Source: Babylonia areolata (Eukaryota; Mollusca; Gastropoda; Neogastropoda; Buccinidae). From it: 64,000 bases of DNA. The stretch covers positions 12,840,569 to 12,904,568 of the forward strand of contig NC_134891.1 of the NCBI RefSeq assembly GCF_041734735.1, written 5' to 3'. The translations under genes were made by a program, and so were the position numbers. Positions 1 to 24,600 of this stretch are shown here, in pieces (position 1 is the stretch's first letter; every line of letters begins with the position of its first letter). The notes beneath the pieces are model-generated. The model worked only from the letters and a program-made list of their open reading frames with translations, had not been told where the DNA came from and did no database searches.

Positions 1-200
1 CACACTGACGTCATCACCCCACTCCTCTCTACCAGGTCTAGTCACACTAACGTCCCCCCCCCCCACTCCTCTGTACCAGATCTAGTCACACTGACGCCAT
101 CACCCCACTCCTCTCTACCAGGTCTAGTCACACTGACGTCATCAACCACCACCGACCCCCAGTCTACCAGGTCTGTGGTCGCTGACGTCATCGCGGCCTG
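1..200. repeat. 42–44 bp tandem repeat, about 4.5 copies
   Basis: Units start near 1, 43, 87, 129 and 171. They share CACACTGACG and a CTACCAGGTCTAGT block. The last unit is diverged and the array probably continues left of the window. Confidence 0.8.
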
Positions 201-792
201 GTCTGCTCAGCTCTTCTCCATTTCCAAAACACTCCACAAACAGTTGAACAGCAGCCGTTTTGGTTCTATTTGTTTCCTTTTGTCATAAAGAGTAGCCGGC
301 AAATACTTCCTTTACCACCTGTTCCTGCCTGCGTCCTCCACCCGCCTTGTAGCAAATATTTTTCATGAGACACAAATCGAACTATCTTGGCCTGTTGCAA
401 AAACTTGGTCTTTAGTTCTCTCTCTCTATCTCTCTGTCTCTGTCTCTCTGTCTCTGTCTGTCTGTCTGTCTTACCACTTGCATGTCAGAATTTAAAATGA
501 ATTTGGATTGCATTCTGTGCGGGGCAAGACTAAAATCAGCTGGTTGTTTTCGTTGCTAACAATATGATTCTGACGTTTGTGCTGGACTTTAAGCACTGAA
601 ATGAAAATCTTGGACTGGGTGACACAGACCGATCAGTTGCAATAAAGAGTATTCTCATACGGCCTTGAGTTTATTTGTTCTCATTATTTCATCATTGCAG
701 TCAGCAATTCATTAACTTTTCATTTATAATATATGTCTTATGTTCAGCCATTTAAATCCCATCTCTTCAAGCGACAAGGATCATTGAGCTGT

Positions 793-827
<35 letters not shown>

Positions 828-1890
828 CTGTAGTTGTTGCTGTTTTAAATAGAACAAAGACACACGCTCTGCTAAAGCTCGTATTGCTCACGGCTTTCCA
901 CCATTCTGTGAACAGGAAAACTGAAGGTAGAGAAATAAACATCCCCCAGAAGATGGATCCAGGTCCATTCAGTTACCACGCACCTCACACCAACACGAAC
1001 GACAGGAACAGAAGAAATGTGTGAAAGACTTGGATGTTTGTTGTCTATCTGGACCTATTCACTGGGCTCTCTTACCGTGTTGCGGTCTTCGTTTACACCC
1101 AGGTCATGTGAGGTGCACGTCGGTGAATTGTTGGTTTTGTGTGCTTGTTGATATACATCATTTTGTTTATAATCATGTTTATGTTCACGTTAGTCTTTTA
1201 AATCCCTTGACGGAAGATTGACGGAATTTCCAACGTGAGATCTGGAGGCATATTCCAGGTCTGTATGCCATGACAGGCTGTGCTTGTGCCCAGTTCTCTT
1301 TTCCGGGTGTTTTTTTTTTTTTTCAGGTTCCGCTGGGATCGATGATTACAATGTGTTTAGCCTGGTATGGACCTGTGTAGCTGGCTGGACTGTAAACAAC
1401 TAAAGAAATGATACTATTTGTTGTCATTCATATTTGTAGTCAAGGGACAAAAACACAAAGAAACACAAAGAGAAACAGCGAATCGATAAAAAGACTGTTG
1501 TTTGAAGCGGCTCAAACAACCGCACGGAGGAAGGGGCAGGGTGTGTCATCAACACTGTGAAGAGCCAGCGCTTGTTTCTCCGGAAGACACATGTTAGCAC
1601 GCTCCATACACAGACATACGCCCATCATACATGTGCTTGCACACGCGTATCCCTGCATGCAGTCGTTATGTGTCAAAAATTGAACACTTTATTATAAAGC
1701 AAGTACATGTTATTAATACAAATACGCAATTGTACACATTTGTATATATGAATACAGTGACACCTCACCAGAGCAGCATAAATGTACTGTGTTTCAAGCG
1801 CAGAATCGAATCTCAATGACAACACTTATGGATGTCTCCTGTCGTTGACCATGAATCGTCTGCCAAGTGCACGTTGCAACACTTGCCACG
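201..1890. other. Intergenic, no gene seen
   Basis: The stretch contains a CT-rich run (415–470), a (GT)n tract at 793–824 and a plus-strand AATAAA at 641. That signal could end a gene lying to the left, but no coding exon is visible. Confidence 0.4.
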
Positions 1891-2122
1891 TTAACTCTCT
1901 CCATACGAACGGCGAAAGAGACGACGTTAACAGCGTTTCACCCCAATTACCATCATCAAAATATTGCAAGCGGAAGGCTCTTATACATAAGACGTGAATG
2001 TTGACAAAGAATACCACAGTTCTGACGACGGAAGCTAAAGGTTGGGTCATTCAGACACCCACTGGACATCCGAGGGGTCTGTCTCGAGGAGAAGAGAGGA
2101 CTGGCCGTACTGAGTGAGTTAA
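1891..2122. mobile_element. 232-bp MITE with TTAA ends, copy 1
   Basis: The copy runs from TTAA (1891) to TTAA (2119–2122) and has imperfect terminal inverted repeats (TTAACTCTCTCCATACG against TTAACTCACTCAGTACG). An inverted second copy of exactly the same length lies at 42,726–42,957. TTAA target sites suggest piggyBac-type mobilisation. No coding capacity is present. Confidence 0.85.
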
Positions 2123-2636
2123 CCCGGCCTCCATGACAGAGAGCATGACTAAACGACAAGGGACATCCTTAACTTGGACTGATCAAGCTACAGGCATCAT
2201 TTCATATTTACAGCTGTATTGTTTCCTGCATGTTTGTTCACAACAATGTATGTACATATATCTTTACACTTGCAGCAAAACAAGAAAAAAAAATCGCAAA
2301 CCATCATTGCCATAAATGTCAACATCGTCATCGTCATCAAAACACTTGCAGCAAAACAACAACGTTGCACCGATATTCGCAGCACCATCATTTATCATCA
2401 TCAATATTGTTGTTATCATCATCGTGACAACAGTTCAGTCCGTAGTTATTGTTGAACATGGCTTTATGTTTCTTGATCGCTGCAATGTTTAAGAAACAAC
2501 ATGTGCGCAGTTCATACCAACCTAGGGTGGTAAAGAAAGATCAACTGATTGACCTTTTGATCACATTCAAGCATGCATGCGCATACATATAATACTATAC
2601 CATACTGTACGCTATACATTAGGCTACATACATGCA

Positions 2637-2678
2637 AAACACACACACACATACTCTCGTGCGCACGCACACACGCAT

Positions 2679-2750
<72 letters not shown>

Positions 2751-2942
2751 ACGTGTTGATCTGTAATCAATTGTCTACAGTATTTTCATCAACATGCTTG
2801 CTTAAGATCTACTTATCCTTTTTATTGAGTCATCACTGCTGAAGGACACCCCCTCCCTTCCATCTTCAAGAAAAGGGAAAGAATAGAAATAAACAGCTAC
2901 ATACGTAGGTACATATATAGATATATATGAAGTTCTATATCA

Positions 2943-2980
<38 letters not shown>

Positions 2981-3008
2981 ACATTTTTTACCGTCGCACA
3001 CACACACA

Positions 3009-3085
<77 letters not shown>

Positions 3086-3180
3086 ATCTCTCGTCGTCTA
3101 ATATCACTAAGAGTGAAGAGACGAACAAAAGAACGAACGAAAATCTCTCCCTCCCTCCCTCCCTCCCTCCCTCTCTCTCT
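2637..3180. repeat. Compound microsatellites (CA, CT, AT, CCCT)
   Basis: The order is (CT)n–(AC)n at 2,680–2,748, (CT)n–(AT)n at 2,943–2,980, (AC)n–(CT)n–(AT)n at 2,997–3,083 and (CTCC)n at 3,146–3,170. They lie just downstream of the transporter stop, probably in its 3' UTR or flank. Confidence 0.9.
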
Positions 3181-3317
3181 CCCCTCCCCCTCCATCCTCC
3201 CTTCTCTCCACAGTCCAAAACATCCCGGTGTCCAGCAGCCAGAGAGGGTCAGACAGTGCAGTGTACGCTGTGTTGCCAGATGCTCCCTGTCCACAGCTGA
3301 CGCCAGGTGACAGGCCT

Positions 3318-15401
<12,084 letters not shown>

Positions 15402-15404
<3 letters not shown>

Positions 15405-15763
15405 GGTGACTGACCACTCTGTCCTGCCTCCACTGACCACTCTGTCCTGCCTCCACTGACCACTGGTGACTGACCTCTCTGTCCTGCCTCCACTGACCAC
15501 TGGTGACTGACCACTCTGTCCTGCCTCCACTGACCACTGGTGACTGACCGCTCTGTCCTGCCTCCACTGACCACTGGTAACTGACCACTCTGTCCTGCCT
15601 CTACTGACCACTGGTGACTGACCGCACTGTCCTGTCTCCACTGACCACTGGTGACTGACCGCACTGTCCTGCCTCCACTGACCACTGGTGACTGACCGCA
15701 CTGTCCTGTCTCCACTGACCACTGGTGACTGACCGCACTGTCCTGCCTCCACTGACCACTGGC
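15402..15763. repeat. 37-bp minisatellite, about 9–10 copies, touching the transporter ATG
   Basis: The unit contains ACTGACCACTGGTGACTGAC and CTGTCCTGCCTCC. The first unit's TGGTGACTGACC begins at the start codon (minus ATG at 15404–15402), so the array makes up the immediate 5' leader or promoter-proximal DNA. Copies differ mainly at a CTCT/GCAC position. Confidence 0.93.
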
Positions 15764-15773
15764 CTCTGCACAC

Positions 15774-17107
15774 CTGAATGAGCCCGAGACTGTCTGTAGA
15801 AGTGTGTGGGGGGTGTTCTACACTGCTTCTTCTGTCCTCGTTCTGTTATTAGCCGTTTTCTTCAGTTTTCTCTCTTCTCTCTGTTCTTCGTCTTATCAAT
15901 ATTATTCTTTGTTTCTCTTCTTCTTCTTTGATGTCTTCTGTCGTTGAAAGTTTTTGTTTTAATTGCTACAGCTCCCACGTATCTACTATTATAACTTCTT
16001 TACCGTGTATGTTTTCGAAGTGATTTTTGTCGATCAACAACAAGAGTGCAAGAACCTGTAGAAGAGACCAGTGTGGTTGGTGATAACCTGTCACTCTCCA
16101 GTGGTGGTGATCACTTATATAGGCCTGTCATGACATTATACATGAGGTCTGACCCTCGATCCTCACCAAACACACACCACCACCCACCCACCCACCCTGT
16201 CCACTGTCCCTGACGCAGAGCGTGAGGACGTTTTGTAACAAGTTGGTTATCTCCTTCACGTGCACTGGCCGCCAGTCTGTGACATAACTTCTGGCTAAAG
16301 GGGCTGATCCACCCCACGAACGGTGATTTAACAGTCGTAGGACATCGTTCATTTCATGACGTTCGCAAAAATGATATTGTTACAGTTATAGTTGTTTCAT
16401 ATGTGAATTCTGAACCAGAAATGCCCTCGTTTCGATCGCTCTGTTTTGCTATCGGCCTTTATTCATACTCTTTTTTATGTCGTCTCTTACTGTCTGATCA
16501 GATGGCCTGTATTTTGTTTTCCAGAAAACCTTTGGCAATCCTTGAGATGCTAGACTGCCGTATACGCGTAGTCTGTTATCTTGACATGGATTCTAAACAC
16601 TGGGCTGTACTATCTGCGACGTTGTTGTGTTGTGTAGTGTTGCATTGTGTTGCATTGACGATCAGCCTTCCACACTTCTCAATCGATCTGCTCATAACGT
16701 CTGGCTCGGTAAGGACATTTGATTACACTTCCATCACTCCTTCAAAGCCTATCCACACCCCACCTCCTTCTCCTCTGTTCCCCATCGTAATATTCAATAA
16801 TATTATCTGTCTGGCAAGAGCGAAGGAAAAAAAAAGAAGACAAAGGGGGTTGGGGAGGGGGGCCGTGGGGGGGGGGGGATTCAGACCTCTAGTGAATTGA
16901 GGGCTTATTATTATTATTATCATCATTATTATTATTATTTTATCTTTAAGGGTGCTGACCTTTTTTATGACGTTACAATATGTAACTCAATGGGTGGGTG
17001 CATGATGTAACTGACTGTTGCGATGTGTCAACATTACGTGAGATGTCCACTGTTTTACCTTTGGTTTTTCACTTCTCGTTACTGTCTTACTTTGTGTATA
17101 TACACCC

Positions 17108-17157
<50 letters not shown>

Positions 17158-18240
17158 CGTGCGTGCGCGTGTGTGTATGTGTGTATTTTCTTTTTTCCCC
17201 TTTTTATATATGATTTTGCATTTTTGTTTTTGTTTGATTGTTGTTGGGATTTGTTGTTGTTGTTTGTTTTGTTTTAAAAAAATAAAATAATGTTTTCCTG
17301 TCTTGTCTTGTGCCTTTACCAGTATCTGATGGGTGTGACATTACATTCCGTGGGGGAAGTGGTTACTGTGCTGTTGTGTGTTGGACGTGGTAGCCTTTTC
17401 GCTGTTCCACAAGTTTACCAGTAAGTGGGGTCCATTTTTCATGACATACTTTGTTATGCTGGAAAATAGAACGCTGCTGTCGAGATATCAGAATACCAGC
17501 TTTGCTCAGTGTGATCAATGTACTCCGACACAACTCGTGTATGCTGTGAATTTGTGGTTGCCACATGCAGTCGGTTTGAAGAAGAAAGAAAGGTACTTGG
17601 CAGTCTTCTACATGTCCAGTCCTCACCTGCCCTTCCTGGAGGACTGGTCTCTTCAGTCACCACAAGTCATGCCGCCATGGACAAAGTGATCTTCGTGTGA
17701 AAAGAAACGGCCATTATCATTATCATTATCATTACACATGCTGGTGGTTTCGAACTTTAGATCAGTTGAAATGTTATAGTATGTATTAATTCTGTTCTTT
17801 TATACTTTTTTTTTCAAGATAAAAAGAAGGTAAATGAGCATCAGAAAGACAGAAAAGCAAAAAGTGCAAATGCTTTATTCAGAAGACCTTGGTCACACTT
17901 AAAAGGAAAGTACATCACTTATGTGACAAGCGCTTCCAAATTGAGAGAAAGAGAGAGAGAGCGAGACAGACAGACACGGCTTAAAAGAAAGAAACCTGGA
18001 AAGGAAAATTAGCAGGCACCCTCTCACTAGCCATTCCGTCAATACTGAAAGAGAGAGGATCGTGGCCAGACATAAGGACTATACTGAACTGAGTGACTGC
18101 ATTTAATAAACACCACGTGAGTTGAGGGGATGGGGTTGGGATAAGCACGGAGATAAAGGCATTGACCTGTTTTGAGGAACGCAGCATCTGGGGGCAACAA
18201 AGTAAATTAATTTAAAACACACACACAATGTTCAGAATAC
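15774..18240. other. Intergenic upstream of transporter, no convincing gene
   Basis: The stretch is AT-rich with (GT)n at 17,110–17,170. Open frames of 60–165 codons (for example 16,403–16,900 and 17,378–17,689) have no recognisable domain, and I do not call them. The transporter promoter should lie here, but no core element stood out. Confidence 0.4.
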
Positions 18241-18293
18241 AGAGACTGGAGAAGTGGTGGTGGTGTGGTGTGGTCAGAAAGAGAGAGAGAGAG

Positions 18294-18325
18294 AGAAAAA
18301 AAACCAGGTAGATATATAGACAGAC

Positions 18326-18368
<43 letters not shown>

Positions 18369-18371
18369 CAG
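18294..18371. repeat. (GATA)n microsatellite
   Basis: TAGA/GATA repeats run for about 70 bp, preceded by a (GA)n run. Confidence 0.9.
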
Positions 18372-18558
18372 ATATGCATAAGAACACATCAGTACATGCA
18401 CATAAACATACATATTCAAAGAATGAAACACTGCTGGTTCCCTCCACCCCTTTGGTGGTATGGGTGAAGGGGAAAAGTATGTTTAGACATATTGGTTTCT
18501 TGGAGAATCGACTAACAGAAGAAATCAAACAACAAAAATTGTAAGCTGCCTTGGACTG

Positions 18559-20188
18559 ACCATGTCCTCCTTTCAGAACAATGACAGTGACTATAGCCAC
18601 ACCCTGTCCTCCTTTCAGAACAATGGTAGTGACTATAGCCACACCCTGTCCTCCTTTCAGAACAATGACAGTGACTATAGCCACACCCTGTCCTCCTGTC
18701 AGAACAATGACAGTGACTATAGCCACACCCTGTCCTCCTTTCAGAACAATGGTAGTGACCGTAGCCACACCCTGTCCTCCTTTCAGAACAATGACAGTGA
18801 CCGTAGCGACAACCTGTCCTTCTTTCAGAACAATGACAGTGACTGTAGCCACAACCTGTCCTCCTTTCAGAACAATGGTAGTGACTATAGCCACACCCTG
18901 TCCTTTCAGAACAATGACAGTGACTATAGCCATACCCTGTCCTCCTTTCAGAACAATGGTAGTGACCGTAGCCACAACCTGTCCTTCTTTCAGAACAATG
19001 GTAGTGACCGTAGCCACACCCTGTCCTCCTTTCAGAACAATGGTAGTGACCGTAGCCACAACCTGTCCTTCTTTCAGAACAATGATAGTGACCGTAGCCA
19101 TACCCTGTCCTCCTTTCAAAACAATGACAGTGACTATAGCCACACCCTGTCCTCCTTTCAGAACAATGACAGTGACCGTAGCCACACCCTGTACTCCTGT
19201 CAGAACAATGGTAGTGACCGTAGCCATACCCTGTCCTCCTTTCAGAACAATGACAGTGACCGTAGCCACACCCTGTCCTCCTTTCAGAACAATGACAGTG
19301 ACCGTAGCCACAGCCTATCCTCCTTTCAGAACAATGACAGTGACTATAGCCACACCCTGTCCTCCTTTCAGAACAATGACAGTGACTATAGCAACACCCT
19401 GTCCTCCTTTCAGAACAATGGTAGTGACCGTAGCCGCACCCTGTCCTCCTTTTAGAACAATGGTAGTGACCGTAGCCACACCCTGTCCTGCTTTCAGAAC
19501 AATGGTAGTGACCGTAGCCATACCCTGTCCTCCTTTCAGAACAATGGTAGTGACTATAGCCACACCCTGTCCTCCTTTCAGAACAATGGTAGTGACCGTA
19601 GCCACACCCTGTCCTCCTTTCAGAAGAATGACAGTGACTATAGCCACACCCTGTCCTCCTTTCAGAACAATGACAGTGACTATAGCCACACCCTGTCCTC
19701 CTTTCAGAACAATGACACTGACCGTAGCCACACCGTGTCCTCCCTTCAGAACAATGGTAGTGACCGTAGCCACACCGTGTCCTCCCTTCAGAACAATGGC
19801 AGTGACCGTAGCCATACCCTGTCCTCCTTTCAGAACAATGGTAGTGACTGTAGCCATACCCTGTCCTCCTTTCAGAACAATGGTAGTGACTGTAGCCATA
19901 CCCTGTCCTCCTTTCAGAACAATGGTAGTGACTGCAGCCATACACTGTCCTCCTTTCAGAACAATGACAGTGACCGTAGCCACACCCTGTCCTCCTTTCA
20001 GAACAATGGTAGTGACCGTAGCCATACCCTGTCCTCCTTTCAGAACAATGGTAGTGACTGTAGCCACACCCTGTCCTCCTTTCAGAACAATGGTAGTGAC
20101 TGTAGCCATACCCTGTCCTCCTTTCAGAACAATGGTAGTGACTGTAGCCACACCCTGTCCTCCTTTCAGAACAATGGTAGTGACTGTC
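18559..20188. repeat. 42-bp minisatellite, about 39 copies
   Basis: The unit is CTGTCCTCCTTTCAGAACAA followed by a variable TGACAGTGACTAT or TGGTAGTGACCGT block and AGCCACACC. The period is a multiple of three and one copy has lost exactly 3 bp, so up to four frames stay open for hundreds of codons. On the plus strand each unit has a polypyrimidine tract plus TTTCAG, which resembles a splice acceptor. No exon context supports translation. Confidence 0.93.
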
Positions 20189-20645
20189 AGACTCCTGTCC
20201 CACGTGCTGGACGTTGGAAAGTTATTACCGTTTCATTCGATCTGTATTTGGAAACACAAGACATGAAACATCCTTCCAGTGGATATGTGATCTACGACTT
20301 TGAACCACCAGACTGTTTTGTGTCCTGAAAATAGAAACTGATACCGCAGGTTACCACTGTTGCTTATTTCCCATTCGACATAAATTTTGTCTGACTTCTA
20401 CAACTCCAACAGCAAGCAAATGAGATTTGTGGATGTCAGAGGGTGAGGGAGCTTTGTTCATGGAGAGGGGGGTGACGGGGCGGGCAGAGGACAGGCCACA
20501 GGCCACTGTCAGGTATAAATCACCAGTGACACAGGGAGATAACAAGGGCACATCCACCACAGCCTTCATGGGGAAGTCAGACCACATGTTGACCCTTTCC
20601 AGTACCATGTCTCGCAGTTGTATTGTATTGTATTGTATTGTGTTT
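20189..20645. other. Intergenic, ends in (TATTG)n
   Basis: Unique sequence of no recognised function is followed by a (TATTG)n run at 20,617–20,641. That run abuts the LINE fragment and may be a SINE or LINE tail. Confidence 0.4.
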
Positions 20646-21581
20646 TGTTGTATCGTATCGAACAACAGTTTTCAAAGAGAAAGATTGTTTTGGCCACGTT
20701 CTTTGATGTACAAAAAGCTTATGACCGCATTTGGCATGCCAGATTACTGTTTAAGCTAAAGAACATTTGGTTAAGTGACAATGTATACAGGTATATAAAA
20801 TTTCTTTTGACAGAAAGAAGCATCATCACTAAAGTTGGGCAATCATTGTCGTCTTCAAGATCAATTAACATGGGTATTCCGCAAGGATCTGTAATTTCGC
20901 CACTTTTGTTCAACATAATATTTGTCTAAATATTTCTCTGCATCTATAAATCTCGCCCAATACGCTGATGATATAGCAGTTTCGTTGAACGTAACTTTCC
21001 GAAAGAAAACGGGCTTGCAATTTATACCAATCAGAACTTGACAAATTAGACATTAATATAAAAGATAATGGATTATATTTTCAACTGAAAAGACACACAT
21101 GATACTTTTTAATAAGGGTGCCACCCCCACCCCCCCTCCCCCCACCCCAAATTACCAACTTTTCATCTTGATGGAAAAGAACTCTTCTACAAATCTGAGG
21201 GCAAATTCCTTTGTGTTTATTTTACTCCAAAGCTAAATTGAAAGAAACATCTAGAAAGCATGATATCAAAAGCAATGAAAAGCTTAACTTTTCTTAAAAT
21301 CGTCAGTAAACAGCCTTGGGGTCAAGATTCAAAAACACTTATTCATCTCGCTACTGCACTGGTAAGATCTAGACTGACGTATGGACAGGTGGCATTTTTC
21401 TCTGCTCCGAATGCTTTCCTTCAAAAATTGCAAAGCCTAGATGGCAAAGCCATAAAGTTGGCCCTGGGTGTTCCGTTTCATACGAACACATTACAGTCGT
21501 ACAGAGCTGCAGGAATACTTTCGAGTTTGACATGGTTAATATATGTATCACTAAACATGGAGTATAATACAAACTCCTCCT
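20646..21581 (+). mobile_element. 5'-truncated LINE reverse transcriptase fragment (old)
   Basis: The fragment is a non-LTR RT of Jockey/CR1-like type. Visible blocks are FFDVQKAYDRIWH (catalytic Asp, about 20,699), GIPQGSVISPLLFN (about 20,875–20,920), QYADD (about 20,958–20,972, in another frame) and a thumb region with LVRSRLTYG and KLALG (about 21,350–21,475). It has at least one frameshift between GIPQG and YADD and a diverged stretch before 21,260. The coding sequence stops making sense at the DIRS-type terminal repeat (21,582). Its C-terminal half is probably the fragment at 31,640–32,340. Confidence 0.85.
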
Positions 21582-21618
21582 TTTGGTGTCATATACTGTA
21601 CCATGTCAAACTGATGCA
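21582..21618 (+). repeat. DIRS-type left terminal inverted repeat
   Basis: The sequence starting TTTGGTGTCATATACTGTAC matches the reverse complement of 31,356–31,391 over about 37 bp with one single-base length difference. Confidence 0.92.
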
Positions 21619-24600
21619 GAATGTAAAGCAAATGGAGGAGGGCAACGCCTACTGGTTCGTATGGGGAGCCCTTGTAACCGAGACGGCAGTGTTAGCCGTG
21701 ACAAAGGAAATCCCCTTGGAACCGTCAGCCCTGGTCATACGGAAATCCCTGAGGTAGAAGTTGATGAAGGGATTCTCAGACCACCAGAAGGCTGCCTCCA
21801 AGACATGCTGCAGTGGCACTGAGTGCTGGAAAGCAGCCGAAGTAGCTATGGCCCGCATTTTGTGTGCTCTGGAGACCTATCCTAATAGCATTTGAGACAC
21901 CGAACAGGGCAGAGATGCCCATCCTCATCATCTTGGGCAAGAATATCAGACAAAGGTCTGACCCTCAGAGAGGGGGGAGGGACCTTGGGGTCTTGGTTCT
22001 TAGCCAGAAACTCTGGAAGGAAACGAAGAGTGATGGAACCATCTTTGGGGAAGGCCAGATCTTGTGGCATTCCACTAAGACCATGAATCTCGCTTCTACG
22101 ACGGCCTGTGGCCAGCAACTGAAGGAAAGTGGTCTTGAGGGTAAGTCGAAAGGAATAGAAAGGAAGGGTTGTTTTCGAATGAAATCCAGCACCAGGAACA
22201 AGTCCCAGAGGGGCACTCTTCTGGGGTTTCTAGCTTCCTTCAGAGAGGTGCCCCTAGCCACCTCTCTGAGCAGGAAATCCGCTTCAAAGGCGGGACCACC
22301 TAGCTGTTTGATTGTGGTACAGATGGCAGACCTGTACCCTCGCACAGAACTGGCAGACAGGTTGAGAACCGAGGAGCAGTGAGCCAGAAAGTTGGCCAGC
22401 TGCATGCTCGTAGGGTTAGTAGGGGGAACGTCCTGAGCTGTACACCACTGCAACCGTTTCTTCCAGTGAAAGTCATACAAAGTCTCAGTTCCCTCCCTCC
22501 TTGCTTTGGTGACTATGGAGAGGAGGTCAGAGGAGGCACCCCACTGGGTCAGCGCGGCCGACACAGAGGCTGACCGAGGGGTGGAAGACTTCAATGGTGA
22601 TGCTGACAGTTCCGACCGCACAGCAGCCATGCGTGCAGGTGGAGCAGTTGAGGATTGGCATAAGGAATGCCTGAACGAGGCTGCCTCAGCAGATGAGGTT
22701 TGGTTTTGAGTTTCAGAGGTGGAACGTGTGTCAGGGACTGAAGGTCCGGATATCAGGTCTGGGCTGGCCATTTCGGCGCAATGAGAATCAGCTGCGGGCG
22801 TTCCAATCTGGCTTTCCGTATCACCTTGGACAGAATTGGAAATGGAGGAAACGCGTAGGCAATCAGACTGCTCCAGTCTAGAGAGAGAGCATCCACTGCC
22901 CACGCTTCTGGGTCGGCAACCGGAGAGACATAAGTGGGAAGTCTCTTGTTGAACTTTGTGGCAAAGAGGTCCACCATCGGCCGAAACCACCCTTTCCACA
23001 CCCCCTGAAGGGTGTCCTTGTCCAGGTTCCACTCTGTGTGGATGACACTCTTGGACCTGCTGAGAGCATCTGCCAAGATGTTGGCTTTTCCTGCTATGTG
23101 TCTCACTGAAAGTGCAATGCCCTTGCTGTGGCACCAATGGAGGAGAGCCTCGGTCTGCAGGGAGAGGTCTGCCGAGTGTGCTCCCCCCCCCACCCCCCCA
23201 CCCCCCCTTTGTTCACGTAACATGCGACCGTTGTATTGTCCGTGAACAAGCGGATGGTCTTGCCAGTGGCCTCCCCCATGAAGTGCAGGAGAGCCCTGCG
23301 AACTGCCTCCAGTTCCAGAACATTGATGTGGCATAGGCGCTCCTCCGGGGACCAAGTCCCTGCTGCATGGAGTGAGTCCATGTGGGCTCCCCAGTCCAGG
23401 GAGGAAGCGTCTGTGAAGAGTGCCACCTGAAGAGCAGGTGGGGCTATGGGCACCCCCTGTGTCCGAAGAGGGGTGGTTAGCCACTCTGGTGCCACCTTGA
23501 GGAACCACTCGCCCAGACATATCTGGGTATCCCATGGCTGAGTGCTCTGGGACCATCGTAACCTCAGTGCCCTCTGAAGAGGGCGCTTGATAAGCCTGCC
23601 CAGGGGAATGAGAGGTGCCATGGACTCCATCATGCCCAGGAGGGAAGAAAGTGTCCGCGCTGTTGCTTGGGAGGAATGGCGTAAGTGGCTGAGGAGGCCT
23701 GCCAGTCGGTCCCAGCGATCTGGCGTCGGAGAGACTATCATGGACCGCGTGTCGAATCTCATCCCTGAGAAGTCGAAGGACTGGCTCGGGGACAGATCGC
23801 ATTTCTCCTGGTTCGTGATGATGCCCAGTTGGGAGCAAAGGTCTAGAAGTCTAGCCGTATGACTCTGGCACAGGGATGAATGGATTCCGACTGGATGATG
23901 GACACCAATTCCCGCACCACCTTGGTAAACAGGAAAGGGGCAGAGGACAAACCAAATGGGAGGGCCGAGAACTGGAACACCTTGTCCCTCCACACGAACC
24001 TCAGGTACCGACGTGACGCCGGATGGATGAGGATATGAAAATATGCATCTTTCAGATCGATAGAGGTAGCCCAATCGCCCTGTTGAATGGTCTCCCGAAT
24101 CTGTGCCTGTGTGTCCATCTTGAATTTGATTCTGGGGAGGAATTTGTTGAGGGGGGACAAGTCCAAGACTGGTCTCTACCCTCCCGAGACCTTTGGAATC
24201 ACGAACAACCGGCCGTAAAAACCGGGGCCCGGGTCCGAGAGTTGAGATATCACCCCTATGAGGAGTAGGTGCAATATCTCGGTCTCTAAGACACTCTCCT
24301 GCTCCATCGAGCTGGGCACATAAGGAGGAGGAGTGGATCTTAGAGGGGGGCGGTCCTCCACCCAAGGCAGCATGTACCCCGACTCTTGCACCGATACAAT
24401 CCAGTCGTTGAGTCCCAGAGTACGCCACTGATGTGCATGCCGGGACAAGTTTCCTACTTGGAGGGGCTGAACGACTGGCGGTGCTGAATCTGGGCCCAGT
24501 CACTGGGGGTGCTGCCTTCTGGCCTTGGGCATGGCCAGTCGGCTTGGACAGACATGAGGTGGTTTATTCCTCTGCTGCTGATTCTGCACACGCCGCTTTG

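Noticed and set aside
16403-16900. 165-codon plus-strand frame
   Set aside because: It has no domain, no splice or promoter context and low-complexity ends. Chance is more likely.
17378-17689. 103-codon plus-strand frame
   Set aside because: It has no recognisable family and lies in intergenic DNA without exon signals.
18512-20203. 563-codon frame with C-x-H repeats resembling zinc fingers
   Set aside because: It is the 42-bp array read in one of several open frames. The Cys/His spacing does not fit C2H2 fingers and there is no flanking gene structure.
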